The notes: generated from the letters alone by a model not told the origin. A stretch of DNA of 64,000 bases from CAVQCA01 sp963763115 (GCA_963763115.1 CAVXNM010000033.1:62001-126000); one strand, 5' to 3'. Shown: positions 26,148 through 36,139, counted from the first letter of the stretch. Numbers and translations: made by a program.

Positions 26148-27476
26148 TTATCCGGCACAGAGCCGCTGCGCCAGTTCACGGCTGTTGCGTATGCAGTCGT
26201 TCATGGCAATACCTCGATAGGCATTGCAGTTCAGATGCAGACCGGGATAGCGCGCCACCTGATCAAACAGCTCGTCCATGGCTCGCAGGTGCCCTACCGG
26301 GTAATTCGGAATGCCCTGCTCCCAGCGCCTCACGAAACTCACGTCCGGTTTGGCATCCACGCCCATGGTCATACGAATACCGGCGTGTGCGGCGTCCAGC
26401 AGCCCCGCATCGTCCAGGCGCATCTGTTCCGGATTGCGCTGGCCGCCAATCATGACCCGCAGGCACTTGCAACCTTCGGGCGCGCGGTCGGGAAAGATGC
26501 TGCTGTCCCAGAGCACGCCCAGAATCGGCAGCCCGGCGCCCGTGGTGGTAAGCAGGCCGAAACCGTCCAGGGGATGATCAAGATGGCGATAACCGAATCC
26601 GACCACGGCGAGGGGTGAATACTCGATTGCCGCAAGCCGCGAGGCGAGGTCCGCATCCAGTCCTTGCAGCATGGCGGCGGCTGCGGGTGCGGTGGCCGAT
26701 ACCACCACCTGATCGACAGGCTCCTCACCCGCCGCCGAGATCACCCGATAGCCGTCGACATCCCGCAGGATCCCGCCAACCGCAGCGCCCAGGCGCCAGT
26801 CGGCGCGCAGCACAGACTGCAAATGGCCGATGAATCGTCCTACCCCGCCCTGGAAACTCATCAGTATGCCACCGGGGCCCGCCTGGCGCTTTCGGCGCGC
26901 GAGCATGCCGCGGAACAGACCGCCGTATTCCCGCTCCAGCCGCACCACCAGCGGGAAAGCCGCGTTCACCGACACCCGCCCGGGCGTGGTGGCATAAATA
27001 CCGGCAGTCATGGCGTCGAGGAACACATCGGTAAACGCCTTCCCCACCCGACGATAGCCGAAGCTCTGCAGGGTCTCATCACTGTCGTCACGCCTGGGAG
27101 GAATAAACACTTCTGCGGCCACCCGAAGTTTCTGGGGCAGGCTGAGCAAGCGCGAGGCAAGGAACGCCGGCGGTGTTTCCGGCAGTCGATGCAGTCGGTC
27201 GGTAAAAATGTAGCGTTTGCGCGCCAGTTCCGAACTCGGAAGCAGCAGATGCTCGGCTCCGGCATCCTTCACCAGCTGCAGGCTATCCGGTTTGTTGGTG
27301 AGAAAGCCGTTCCCGCCGGCCTCGAAACGGAAACCCTCGCATTCGACCGTACACATGGTCCCGCCGGGCGCCGGATTGGCGTCGAAAATCAGTAGTTCGC
27401 TATCGGGGCGTTCCCGTTGCAGGTAGAAGGCGGTGGACAGGCCGCTGATGCCGGCCCCGATGATGGCGATACGCAT
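26148..27476 (-). CDS. hemG: Protoporphyrinogen oxidase, HemY type
   Basis: The 442-residue FAD enzyme oxidizes protoporphyrinogen IX to protoporphyrin IX in heme synthesis. The N-terminal dinucleotide-binding fold is IAIIGAGISGLSTAFYL followed by DANPAPGGTMCT. GGNGFLTNKPDS, GIYATTPGRVSV and the C-terminal GLHLNCNAYRGIAMNDCI region are characteristic of HemY-type PPOX. Heme supply is relevant here because the window also encodes several multiheme cytochromes. The ATG at 27476 gives an immediate FAD fold. Confidence 0.88.
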   Translation of the reverse strand: MRIAIIGAGISGLSTAFYLQRERPDSELLIFDANPAPGGTMCTVECEGFRFEAGGNGFLTNKPDSLQLVKDAGAEHLLLPSSELARKRYIFTDRLHRLPETPPAFLASRLLSLPQKLRVAAEVFIPPRRDDSDETLQSFGYRRVGKAFTDVFLDAMTAGIYATTPGRVSVNAAFPLVVRLEREYGGLFRGMLARRKRQAGPGGILMSFQGGVGRFIGHLQSVLRADWRLGAAVGGILRDVDGYRVISAAGEEPVDQVVVSATAPAAAAMLQGLDADLASRLAAIEYSPLAVVGFGYRHLDHPLDGFGLLTTTGAGLPILGVLWDSSIFPDRAPEGCKCLRVMIGGQRNPEQMRLDDAGLLDAAHAGIRMTMGVDAKPDVSFVRRWEQGIPNYPVGHLRAMDELFDQVARYPGLHLNCNAYRGIAMNDCIRNSRELAQRLCAG

Positions 27477-27798
27477 GGTTTTCCCGCAGTCCGTCTTTGG
27501 AAGGATGGTACTCGTGTATACGATCGTGGTGAATCAGGCGGAACCCGTCTAAGCCGGAACGTACATGGCAAGACGCGGACCCCGCGAGGCATGGAGGTTG
27601 CGGGTAATAACCGCGGTATCGAAGCAGGACCTGCAACGCCCTATTGACGTTCGAGATGCATTCGAGGCAGGTTTAGCGAGAAGGGCCAGGAACCGGTCAC
27701 CCAACGTGCAGAGTCATGTGATCCCCGGGATCCGGCGGCACCTATCCGACACCCGGCGAAATGCCTGATCCGGGCGATGATCGGGATGAGGCCGCCAG
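27477..27798. other. Gap with no supported gene
   Basis: The first part presumably carries the hemG promoter. I see no credible coding frame in the rest. A GATCCCCGGGATC palindrome lies near 27719-27731. Confidence 0.35.
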
Positions 27799-28425
27799 TT
27801 ACCTGGCTGAAGGGCTTTGTTGCTCCTCGGCGATCTCATCCGGCGTTTTGTGCGCGATCCCTTTGTGGCAATCGATGCAGGTTTTGCCTTCCTCGGGGCC
27901 GGTGACGTGCGCCTTGGCGGCCTTCTCTGCCTGTTCCTCCAGAACAAAAGCTTCTTCGCTGTGACAGTTGCGGCATTCGCGGGAATCGGTCTTCTCCATG
28001 TAGTCCCACACGTGCTCGGCCATGCGGGCACGATTAGCGTCGAATTTTTCGCGAGTAGTCGATGGTCCCCTTGATTTCGTTGTAGATATCGACGATACCC
28101 TGCGCGGGTCTTGACGATCAGCCTCTCGGGATAGTCAGCGGTATGTGGCAGTCCGAGCAGATAGCGCGCACTCCGCTGGCGATTGTCATAGTGCGTCGAA
28201 TCCCGCCACTCTTCGGTAGGAAAAACCATGGAATGGCAGGCGCTGGTGCAGAACTGCTCGGTGTTCGATTCAGTGAATCGCCACCTGCGACCCGATCACG
28301 GCGATCGCGCCGGCTAGAAATACCACAAAGGCACCAACGGGAAAGCCGAGCAGCCACTTGTTACCCGGCTGCCAGAGACGAACCCACCAGCTTCGCCTGT
28401 CAGACGGTTGTTTAGTTTCACCCAT
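27799..28425 (-). pseudogene. NapC/NirT/CymA-type tetraheme cytochrome c, multiply frameshifted
   Basis: Reading all three minus-strand frames piecewise reconstructs a quinol-dehydrogenase cytochrome of about 207 residues. An N-terminal anchor (WWVRLWQPGNKWLLGFP, then GAFVVFLAGAIAVIG) is followed by FCTSACHSM, then SGVRAICSDCHIP, then ECRNCH and CIDCHKGIAHK, giving four heme sites. Frame changes are needed near 28267, 28190, 28145, 28107 and 28068 (about four single-base insertions and one deletion), which net to a multiple of three. The protein sequence between them is well conserved. The first heme site reads CX3CH. It is either a recent pseudogene or a locally poor assembly. In MtrCAB systems this protein would feed quinol electrons to MtrA. 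Confidence 0.75.
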
Positions 28426-28670
28426 GCCGCACCGTTCCCCATTACAATGATCGCCAGTGGTCAGAAGTATCGCGCAGGTCGTTGCCTGCATGCCACCCCG
28501 GTATATCGTATTGGCAAATCTGGCAGATCCTGCCAGCGCGCAGATTAACACAGCACCGGCAACGGCGACAGGCTCAGCCACACCCCGGAAGGAAGGACAA
28601 GCACAGGAGCAACCGAAAACGACTGCGGGCACGTGATGGGATGCTCCCGCAACACCACGCCAGATCAGTA

Positions 28671-29066
28671 TCAGTGCTTGCAGGGAAATTCCGCGTTAAG
28701 GGCATCAATAACCAGCAATGCCGCGCTGTCACCCCGTCTTTCGGGGTGCGCCTTGAGGAAGCCGGTTACAACAGCGTTCACACGCATTATCGAAACATCT
28801 TCAGGCATGCAACACAAGCACAAGGGCTTGGAGATTAACCCCCGAGTCGTCAGAACTTCATCAAGGTCGATAGCAGCCATGATGTAGCCGGAACATATCC
28901 CGGGACGGAAAAGATGGCCTTTCTGTGTTGGATCACAGACCCGCAAGAGATCCTCACCGTCTATCCATTGTGCAGAGGCAGTTGATGCCCCAAACAGGAT
29001 CAAGGCGCAGCACAATCCTGTACCCCCACGGACCACTCGCCGCCAGTCACTCATATATATTTTCAT
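28671..29066 (-). CDS. Rap1a/Tai-like exported protein
   Basis: The 131-residue protein has a Sec signal (GLCCALILFGASTASA). Its mature domain, with GICSGYIMAAIDLD, PEDVSIMRVNAVVTGFL, HPERRGDSAAL and the final FPC, matches the Rap1a/Tai immunity-protein fold of conserved cysteines. Rap1a proteins protect against type VI amidase effectors, but many genomes have stand-alone homologues of unknown role. An excellent AAGGAGG site precedes the ATG at 29066. It lies between the broken cytochrome gene and the divergent MtrC-like gene, and no effector or T6SS gene is near. Confidence 0.7.
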   Translation of the reverse strand: MKIYMSDWRRVVRGGTGLCCALILFGASTASAQWIDGEDLLRVCDPTQKGHLFRPGICSGYIMAAIDLDEVLTTRGLISKPLCLCCMPEDVSIMRVNAVVTGFLKAHPERRGDSAALLVIDALNAEFPCKH

Positions 29067-29265
29067 TTCTGTCTCCTCCTTTAAAGATACCGCCCGAAAT
29101 CCCTGTGCGTTCGGTATGGCTCATGAAAAGCGGGCAGAGACACCGGATCGGATCATCAGTTTCTTGTTAGCCGGCATATTCAATATGATATGAAAAGTTG
29201 AACCGGTTATGTATCATATAAGAAAATAATACGCCACCTCATTGCAAACGATTCGTGGAAATCCG

Positions 29266-31479
29266 ATGTCAGTCAAACCATCGCACAGGAACCGTTCTTC
29301 ATGGATCGTGATTCCGGGGATTCTCGGCAGTATTCTGCTGGTTCTTGGCCTCGCCGCCTGCGGTGGTGGTGGCGGAGGCGGAGGCGGTAATGGCAATGCC
29401 GGTGTACCTGGCACACCCCCCGACATCGATATTAACACTGCTACATCGATCAACGCCCAAATCACCAGCGTATCGGTCTCCAGCCCGCCGCTCGTAAATT
29501 TCCGCCTGACCGATGATAACGGTAATGTAATCAATAATCTGCCGGCCAGCAGTATCAGTTTCACCATAGCAAAGCTGACACCCGGAACGGACGGGAATAA
29601 CAGCGCGTGGCAGAACTATATCAACCGACTGGACAATGGTGTCGTCCAGGCTGATGCAGAGAATGGTGCAAACGGCACCCTGGTGGATCACGGCGACGGC
29701 ACCTATACCTACACCTTCGCCACGGACATCACCAAAGTTACCAACCCGGTCGCCGTGCCATTTAACGGCCACCTGACACACCGCGTGAGCCTCGAGATTA
29801 GCGGCTTCGTCCCTGTGGATAATCCGGCCTACGATTTCCGGCCCAATGACGGAAAGACCAATGGCCTGTTCACGAAGGATATCGTCAAGACCGCAAGCTG
29901 CAACCGTTGCCACGAGAAACTCGCCGAGCATGGTGGCACCCGTTTCGAGGTGAGACAGTGCGTGACCTGCCACAACCCCGGTTCAACTGACGGGCAAACG
30001 GGCAATACGGTCGATTTCAAGGTCATGATCCACAAGATTCACATGGGAGAGAATCTGCCCAGCGTCATTGCAGGCCAGGATTACTGCATCCAAAGTTCAT
30101 GCTTCGGGGATGTGGTGTTTCCGCAGGACGTGCGCAATTGCAGTAACTGCCATGATGCCAGCGACCCCAAAACGCCGGATGCGGCCAACTGGTATTTCAA
30201 GCCCTCGGCCGAGGCATGCGGTTCCTGTCATGACAACGTGAACTTCACAACCGGTGCGGGACACGCCGAAGAGAATGGAATCGGCATTGTCGCAGACGAC
30301 ACCCTGTGCGCGGGCTGTCATGCCTCAAGCCCGCAATCGCCCATCGAGGTTCGTCAGGTGCATCGCATGCGGACGCAGGAAGCGGTGGCACAGTTTCAGT
30401 TCAACATCGAGAATATCGCCTTCGGGGGGCTGGGTACGGCACCCGTCGTGGACTTCTCGATCACAAATCCCACCAACAGAAACAGGCCCTATGATCTCGC
30501 CAATGATGCGGAAATTACCCGCGGCAACCTGGGCATTACGGTGGCCTGGAATACTGCGGACTATTTCAACGAGGGCAGCAACAACAATCTCGCCCTGTCT
30601 TCCTATACCAAACTGATCAGCGGCGGCACCCTGTCGCCCGCCGTAATCGACAACCAGGACGGCACCTATACACTCTCCCTCGGTACCGTCCCGAACGGCA
30701 CCTCCATTCCGATCACCGGCTCCGGGGCGGTAACACTGGAGGGATATCCGGTCATCGACGTCGGGGAGAACCCGGAGGCGGTACCGGCCACGACGGCGGT
30801 GGCGTATTTTGGCATCACCGACGATCCGGCGAACCCCACGCCGCGGCGGCAGAAGGTCGACATCAAGCGGTGCGACAACTGCCATGAACGGCTGTCGATA
30901 CACGATGCCAACCGCAACGACAATCCCGACGCATGTGTCACCTGCCACAATCCAAATGTCACCGACATCTGCTGCCGGCCGGCCAATCCCGCCAACACTC
31001 CGGATGGCAAGAAGGAGGAGTCCCTCGACTTCAAGTACCTGATTCACAAAATCCATGCAGCTGACATCGTGGTATATGGTTTCAGCGACGTGGCGGATTT
31101 TCGCGACCTGCGCTATCCGCAGCGGCTCAGCAACTGCACGGCCTGCCATACCGATGACGGCTTCTACCCGGTCAACCCCGACAGCGGAGTACTGGCCACC
31201 ACCATCAGCACCGGCGCGAACCGCGCCTCACCGCTCGATGACATAAACATCACCCCGAACACGGCGGTCTGCTCCTCCTGCCACACGACGAGCGGAGCAG
31301 CATTGCATATGGAGGTGAATGGAGGCTCCTTTGATGCTTGCCAGGGAGCGGACGGAAATCTTACTGTTCGTGTCGACACCTGCGGCGGTACACTGGGCCC
31401 GACCACGACGGAGGGTTGCCCGGACTGCCATGGCCCGGGAGGGTATTTCGATGTCGCGGTCGAGCATAATGTTGACTGA
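29266..31479 (+). CDS. OmcA/MtrC-family decaheme surface cytochrome
   Basis: The 737-residue lipoprotein has signal IPGILGSILLVLGLAAC with the lipobox Cys followed by an eight- to nine-glycine linker. Ten CXXCH sites are visible: CNRCH, CVTCH, CSNCH, CGSCH, CAGCH, CDNCH, CVTCH, CTACH, CSSCH and CPDCH, split five and five around a central beta-rich domain, as in MtrC and OmcA. It should sit on the outer surface and exchange electrons with minerals, electrodes or partner cells. The ATG at 29266 is preferred over a TTG eight codons earlier because it starts the signal peptide. MtrA- and MtrB-like genes follow. Confidence 0.92.
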   Translation: MSVKPSHRNRSSWIVIPGILGSILLVLGLAACGGGGGGGGGNGNAGVPGTPPDIDINTATSINAQITSVSVSSPPLVNFRLTDDNGNVINNLPASSISFTIAKLTPGTDGNNSAWQNYINRLDNGVVQADAENGANGTLVDHGDGTYTYTFATDITKVTNPVAVPFNGHLTHRVSLEISGFVPVDNPAYDFRPNDGKTNGLFTKDIVKTASCNRCHEKLAEHGGTRFEVRQCVTCHNPGSTDGQTGNTVDFKVMIHKIHMGENLPSVIAGQDYCIQSSCFGDVVFPQDVRNCSNCHDASDPKTPDAANWYFKPSAEACGSCHDNVNFTTGAGHAEENGIGIVADDTLCAGCHASSPQSPIEVRQVHRMRTQEAVAQFQFNIENIAFGGLGTAPVVDFSITNPTNRNRPYDLANDAEITRGNLGITVAWNTADYFNEGSNNNLALSSYTKLISGGTLSPAVIDNQDGTYTLSLGTVPNGTSIPITGSGAVTLEGYPVIDVGENPEAVPATTAVAYFGITDDPANPTPRRQKVDIKRCDNCHERLSIHDANRNDNPDACVTCHNPNVTDICCRPANPANTPDGKKEESLDFKYLIHKIHAADIVVYGFSDVADFRDLRYPQRLSNCTACHTDDGFYPVNPDSGVLATTISTGANRASPLDDINITPNTAVCSSCHTTSGAALHMEVNGGSFDACQGADGNLTVRVDTCGGTLGPTTTEGCPDCHGPGGYFDVAVEHNVD

Positions 31480-31595
31480 CACCATGCGGGCTTATAACAC
31501 CGGATGGTTTGTCCACCCGGGCGCGGACATAGACAGTTTACATCTGCCGCAAGAGGCAGGAATCAGGACTCAACCGCACCAGGGAGGCGGGTTTC

Positions 31596-32313
31596 ATGAG
31601 AGCTCAACATTGCGATTATTTCACCCCGGCCAGGCACATCGGCTCAAGTAGCGTCATCCGCACGATCACCTTCCTGGCAGGTTCACTACTGGCCGCCTCT
31701 GCCGCCTGCGCGCAACCGTCAGACATTCCTGCGCCTGTCGACACCCCCTATACCGCGCAATATACCAGTGAGGGTACAACTGCCTGCCTGTACTGTCATG
31801 ATGTCGAACGGATGCGGTTGGTTGGCAATACCCCGCACGGCGACAAAACCAACCCCGACACCCCGTTCGCCAAGCATGGCTGCGAGTCCTGCCACGGTCC
31901 GGGAAGCCTGCATTCCACCCGTTCCCGGCGAGGCAAGGGCCGACCGCCGATGATCGACTACGGCATCAACAAATCCACGCCTCCTCGAAAAACAGTCGCA
32001 TAGCTGCCTCACCAATTGCCATGAAAAGAAGATGGGCAAGTTAGACGCGATGCAATGGAAGGGCAGCGTCCACGGCAACGCCTGGAAAGATGATGCCGGA
32101 AAGGTAAAAGAAATGTCCTGCAGCAACTGTCATGAAGTACATGTCGAACATGACCCGATGAAGGACAAACAGGCACAGGCCAAGGCCTGTTATTCCTGCC
32201 ACGAGAAGACGGAGAAGGAACACCCTCGCTTCGAGGAGCAGGCCATCTCCTTCGACAAGTTGAGTTGCTGGGACTGTCATGACGTTCACCAGCTAATCCC
32301 GGAGGAGAAGTGA
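31596..32313 (+). pseudogene. Hexaheme c-type cytochrome gene with one frameshift
   Basis: The first frame (31596-32003) encodes a signal peptide and heme sites CLYCH and CESCH. The second frame, usable from about 31980 to 32313, encodes CLTNCH, CSNCH, CYSCH and CWDCH. One extra base in ACGCCTCCTCGA near 31975-31985 separates them; removing it gives a continuous 238-residue periplasmic cytochrome resembling the first half of the neighbouring MtrA-like protein. The site CLTNCH is of CX3CH type. It lies between the MtrC-like and MtrA-like genes, and an AGGGAGG site precedes the ATG. It is a pseudogene, a sequencing error or, less likely, a programmed frameshift. Confidence 0.75.
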
Positions 32314-32384
32314 GCCGTACGCGAATGCACGGAAACATCGGGACAGCCATCTGCAGATTGATGAACCGGAAGACTTGATCCGCC

Positions 32385-33365
32385 ATGGAGAGACTGGAGG
32401 CCGCCGGCCGAATCTGTGTAATCCTCGTTATTTACGTCTGCACGACCCTGATATGGCCGTGGGGCACGGCGCAGGCCGCCGCCCCCGGGGCGGAGAAAAC
32501 CCCGGAGAAGTCGACGGCAACCGCTTCCGATTACAGCAAGCAGGGAGCGGATACCTGCCTTAGCTGCCACAATGGCGAGCGCATGCAGCACATTTTCCGT
32601 ACCGCTCACGGACAAGGCGCCGACGCGGAAGCGCCTTTCGCCTATCTCCAGTGCGAAAGCTGCCATGGCCCCGGAAATACCCATACGGGGCGACAGAACG
32701 TGGGCGCGGGTCATACACCGGTTGTCGACTTCGGACGCGATGCCGGCACGCCGGTCGAGGAGCAAAACGCCGTGTGCCTTAAGTGTCATACGCGAGATCC
32801 CGGTCTGCAGTGGAGCGGCAGTAGCCACCAGAGCGGCCAGGTCTCCTGTGCCGATTGCCACGATGTCCATGCAACGGTTGATGCCGTCTCGGTGCTCACC
32901 GAACAGGCGGATGTGTGCTACAAATGCCACATGAAGCAGCGTGCCGACAACCTCAAGCCCTATGCCCATCCCGTCCGTCAGGGCATTCTGACCTGCAATT
33001 CATGTCACAACCCGCATCATTCCTCGGGTGATGCCCTGCTTAATCGCAATACCGTCAACGAACTGTGCTGGAGCTGCCATACCGAACTGCGCGGCCCCTA
33101 TCTGTTCGAGCACCCGCCCGTCAGCGAGAATTGCCTGCTCTGCCACGAGGCGCACGGCTCGATCCAGCCGGCGATGCTCACGCGGCGGCCGCCGCTGCTG
33201 TGCCAGTCGTGCCACTCGCAACAGGGACACCCGAGCGTTTCCTACACCAAGAACGGTCTGCCCGGAAACAATCCCAGCGCCTTCGTACTGAACGGAAGCT
33301 GTGTGAACTGTCACAGTCAAATCCACGGCTCGAATCACCCCTCGGGCGCCAACCTCATGCGGTAA
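32385..33365 (+). CDS. MtrA/DmsE-family decaheme periplasmic cytochrome
   Basis: The 326-residue protein has a signal segment (VILVIYVCTTLIWPWG) and ten evenly spaced heme sites: CLSCH, CESCH, CLKCH, CADCH, CYKCH, CNSCH, CWSCH, CLLCH, CQSCH and CVNCH. This size and spacing identify the MtrA/MtoA/PioA/DmsE family. Such a cytochrome lies inside an MtrB-type barrel and carries electrons across the outer membrane. The MtrB-like gene starts 18 bases downstream, so the two are coupled. The frame is intact. Confidence 0.93.
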   Translation: MERLEAAGRICVILVIYVCTTLIWPWGTAQAAAPGAEKTPEKSTATASDYSKQGADTCLSCHNGERMQHIFRTAHGQGADAEAPFAYLQCESCHGPGNTHTGRQNVGAGHTPVVDFGRDAGTPVEEQNAVCLKCHTRDPGLQWSGSSHQSGQVSCADCHDVHATVDAVSVLTEQADVCYKCHMKQRADNLKPYAHPVRQGILTCNSCHNPHHSSGDALLNRNTVNELCWSCHTELRGPYLFEHPPVSENCLLCHEAHGSIQPAMLTRRPPLLCQSCHSQQGHPSVSYTKNGLPGNNPSAFVLNGSCVNCHSQIHGSNHPSGANLMR

Positions 33366-33383
33366 GCGTGGAGGAGGAAACCT

Positions 33384-35531
33384 GTGCCTGTATGCCGTCC
33401 TCATATTGCCATTGCCGGTATCGGCTTTATCCTCGCATTCGTCGGTCTTGCTGTCGCGCCCCGGCCGGCACACCCCGGGGATATCGATACCTCCAACTGG
33501 GACTGCCAGCTGTGCGCACCCAGTAACGGCTGGGAGATCGATGCCGAGGCAGGTGCCGGCTACGTCACCGATGATGAATTCTATTTCGGCAACTACACCG
33601 GGCTGGACGACGACGGGACGTATCTGACCGGCGACGTGTTTGCCCGCTACTGGAGCACGCACGGCGATCAGCTGCGCCTCGAGGGCTATCGCCTGGGGCA
33701 GGATTCCCGCGCCATCCTCGTCAAGGGCGGCAGGCAGAGTCTGTACAAGCTGCGGGCTTCCTACCAGGCAATTCCGGTCAGACAGTACGACACCACTGTC
33801 ACGCCCTACCGGGGCAATGGTTCGGACAAGTTGACGCTGCCTGCCGGGTGGGTGCGGGCGCCCTCGACGCAGGGCATGACCCAGCTCGACAGCGCGAAGC
33901 ATGGCGTCGAGATCAAGCAGGACTGGGATATCTACACGGCGGGACTCACCTACACACCGACACAGCACTGGAACTATGATGTTGACTATCGACGGACCGA
34001 GCGCGACGGGCAGGACATCTATGCAGGCAGTTTCTTCTTCAATGCCGCGGAGTTCACCCGCCCGATCGATTACCACACCGATGAGGTCGATGCCAAAGTA
34101 GGCTACACGGCCCAAGACTGGCAGCTGGGTCTGGCATACAACGGCTCATACTTCAACAACGCCAATAACAGCCTGACCTGGGCCAACGCCTACTCACCCC
34201 AGACGGCGGGCCAGAACAGCGGACAACTCGCCCTGCCCCCGGACAACCAGGCGCACCAGGTAACCCTCAGCGGTTCGATGCGACTGCCGGCTAGAACCAC
34301 CGTTAATGCCAACGTCAGCCTGGGCCGCATGAACCAGGATGACAATCTCCTGCCCTATACAACCAATACCCTTATCCCCACGTCGCCCCTGCCTGCGGGG
34401 TCGGCCGACGCCAAGGTGGATACCACGAATGTCGATTTACGGGCGGTTACCTCACCCGTCAACAAATTCACCTTTGAAGGCAAGTTCCGTTACAACCAGC
34501 GTGATAACAAGACTCCCGAGCGGACCTACGATTACGTGTTGACCGATTCCGTTCTCTCGCCAGTGCCGGTGAAGAACGTCGCCTATGACTACGAACGCTA
34601 TAATTACACGCTGGGAGGGAGTTACCGCATCGATGCCCGCACCCGCGTGCATGCAGGCATCGACCACGAGAATTTCAAACGCAGCGACCAGGAACGCAAC
34701 GATACTCGGACCAACCGCATTTCGACCCGGCTCGATACAAGACCAATCGACATCGCGGACATGAATTTCGAGGTCTTTAAAGAACAACGTGACGGTTCCG
34801 ATTACGATCCGATCACCAATGTTCCCAATCCGCAGAACCCGCTGATGCGCCTGTATAACATGGCGGACCGGGACCGTACCGGTATCAAATCCTACCTGTC
34901 CATTCTCGCCGGTGAGCGGGCCAGCTTCGGCGTGGATGTGGAAGCCAGCAAGGATGAGTACAACAATTCCACTCTCGGTCTGAAGGAAGTCAGCTACGCC
35001 GGCCTGGGTTTCGATATCTCCTATCTCATTACAAAAGATATTACCAGCTACGCCACCACGCACTGGGAGCGCAGCAAGTCGAACCAGGCCAACAGCCAGA
35101 ACTTCTCCTCCGCCGACTGGACGGCCGACACCAACGACAAGTTCTTTACCGGCACAATCGGGCTCAAGTACCCGGGAATCATCAGAAACCTGGGTGCCAA
35201 TATCGAATACACCTACGCAAAATCGACGGGACAGATCAGTAATGATACCAGCGGAGTGGAATCCGATTTTCCCAATCTGGAAACCCGCTTCCATCAGGTC
35301 AAACTGGGGCTGGACTATCCGTACAGCAAGGCGCTGAGCCTGAAGTTCGGCTACCTGTTCCAGAAATACAACGCCGATGACTGGGCGCTGGACGGTGTTT
35401 CACCGGACACGGTACCCAACCTGCTTTCACTCGGCGCCGATCCGCAGAATTACACCAACCATGTTGTGTTCATCGGGGTGAAGTATCTTTTCGATTCGCG
35501 CACCACGACGGTAGCGCGCCCCGGCCACTAA
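33384..35531 (+). CDS. MtrB/PioB-family outer membrane beta-barrel
   Basis: The 715-residue protein starts at a GTG preceded by GGAGGAGG. After the signal peptide comes NWDCQLC, the CXXC pair conserved near the N-terminus of MtrB. A barrel of alternating strands follows, with typical segments such as FEGKFRYNQRDNKTPERTYD and LGFDISYLITKDITSY (each shortened here). It ends in KYLFDSRTTTVARPGH. MtrB sheathes the MtrA decaheme to form the trans-outer-membrane conduit. With the MtrC-like lipoprotein upstream the terminal module of extracellular electron transfer is complete. Confidence 0.9.
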   Translation: MPVCRPHIAIAGIGFILAFVGLAVAPRPAHPGDIDTSNWDCQLCAPSNGWEIDAEAGAGYVTDDEFYFGNYTGLDDDGTYLTGDVFARYWSTHGDQLRLEGYRLGQDSRAILVKGGRQSLYKLRASYQAIPVRQYDTTVTPYRGNGSDKLTLPAGWVRAPSTQGMTQLDSAKHGVEIKQDWDIYTAGLTYTPTQHWNYDVDYRRTERDGQDIYAGSFFFNAAEFTRPIDYHTDEVDAKVGYTAQDWQLGLAYNGSYFNNANNSLTWANAYSPQTAGQNSGQLALPPDNQAHQVTLSGSMRLPARTTVNANVSLGRMNQDDNLLPYTTNTLIPTSPLPAGSADAKVDTTNVDLRAVTSPVNKFTFEGKFRYNQRDNKTPERTYDYVLTDSVLSPVPVKNVAYDYERYNYTLGGSYRIDARTRVHAGIDHENFKRSDQERNDTRTNRISTRLDTRPIDIADMNFEVFKEQRDGSDYDPITNVPNPQNPLMRLYNMADRDRTGIKSYLSILAGERASFGVDVEASKDEYNNSTLGLKEVSYAGLGFDISYLITKDITSYATTHWERSKSNQANSQNFSSADWTADTNDKFFTGTIGLKYPGIIRNLGANIEYTYAKSTGQISNDTSGVESDFPNLETRFHQVKLGLDYPYSKALSLKFGYLFQKYNADDWALDGVSPDTVPNLLSLGADPQNYTNHVVFIGVKYLFDSRTTTVARPGH

Positions 35532-35556
35532 CCCCGACGGGACTCCGCTCTTTCCT

Positions 35557-35754
35557 TTATCTGCTGGACGACCTCTTGTGCAACAGCTGTGACAGGAGCA
35601 CCTCGATTTGCTCGAGGGTGAAATCGGCCACCCGCCGTTCCTGATAGATACGGCGGTCCCTGGATACGAGCACGTCATCACTGTCAACCAGGGGAAATTC
35701 CATTGGAAGCCCCATACGCCGATCCCCAAGCTGTCTCTTGATGATTCCCATCAT
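35557..35754 (-). CDS. Short hypothetical protein
   Basis: The frame encodes 65 residues, largely polar with a DFTLEQIEVLLSQLL helix at the end and no signal peptide. AAGG lies just upstream of paired ATG codons. It is convergent with the MtrB-like gene. Codon use looks plausible, but with no recognisable family the call is weak. Confidence 0.35.
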   Translation of the reverse strand: MMGIIKRQLGDRRMGLPMEFPLVDSDDVLVSRDRRIYQERRVADFTLEQIEVLLSQLLHKRSSSR

Positions 35755-36139
35755 GCGGCCTTAAGGATAAGTATCGAAGAAGATGCTGCAAATGCAATGC
35801 CAGATGGCATCATCCTTTCTTTTACTTGATCCAGATCATCTGGAACTCATGCATTCCGTGAAGCAGGAGTGAGATACCACGACGCATCGCCGACACGGGC
35901 CGCACCGGGTGTAGTCGTATCACTACAAAAGTTTCCAACATGTTTCAGAGAGTTACCTGGATTTCCCTGTTCTGCCGTTGCCATACAACGACAATGCGCG
36001 CCCTCACCCCTTTCAACACCCCTGAAATCCTTCATCAAACACGAGAATCCAACCCGTTTCGACGCTTCAGAACCAACCGGCACAATTGTTGCCGTTAGAT
36101 TGAGTGCGCCCGCGGGCATCATCTGAAGAGAGTTGAATC
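35755..36139. other. Gap with no supported gene
   Basis: Short open frames occur on both strands, but none has a convincing start or family. The right end contains an AGAGAG ribosome-binding-like stretch used by the small gene at 36140. Confidence 0.35.
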
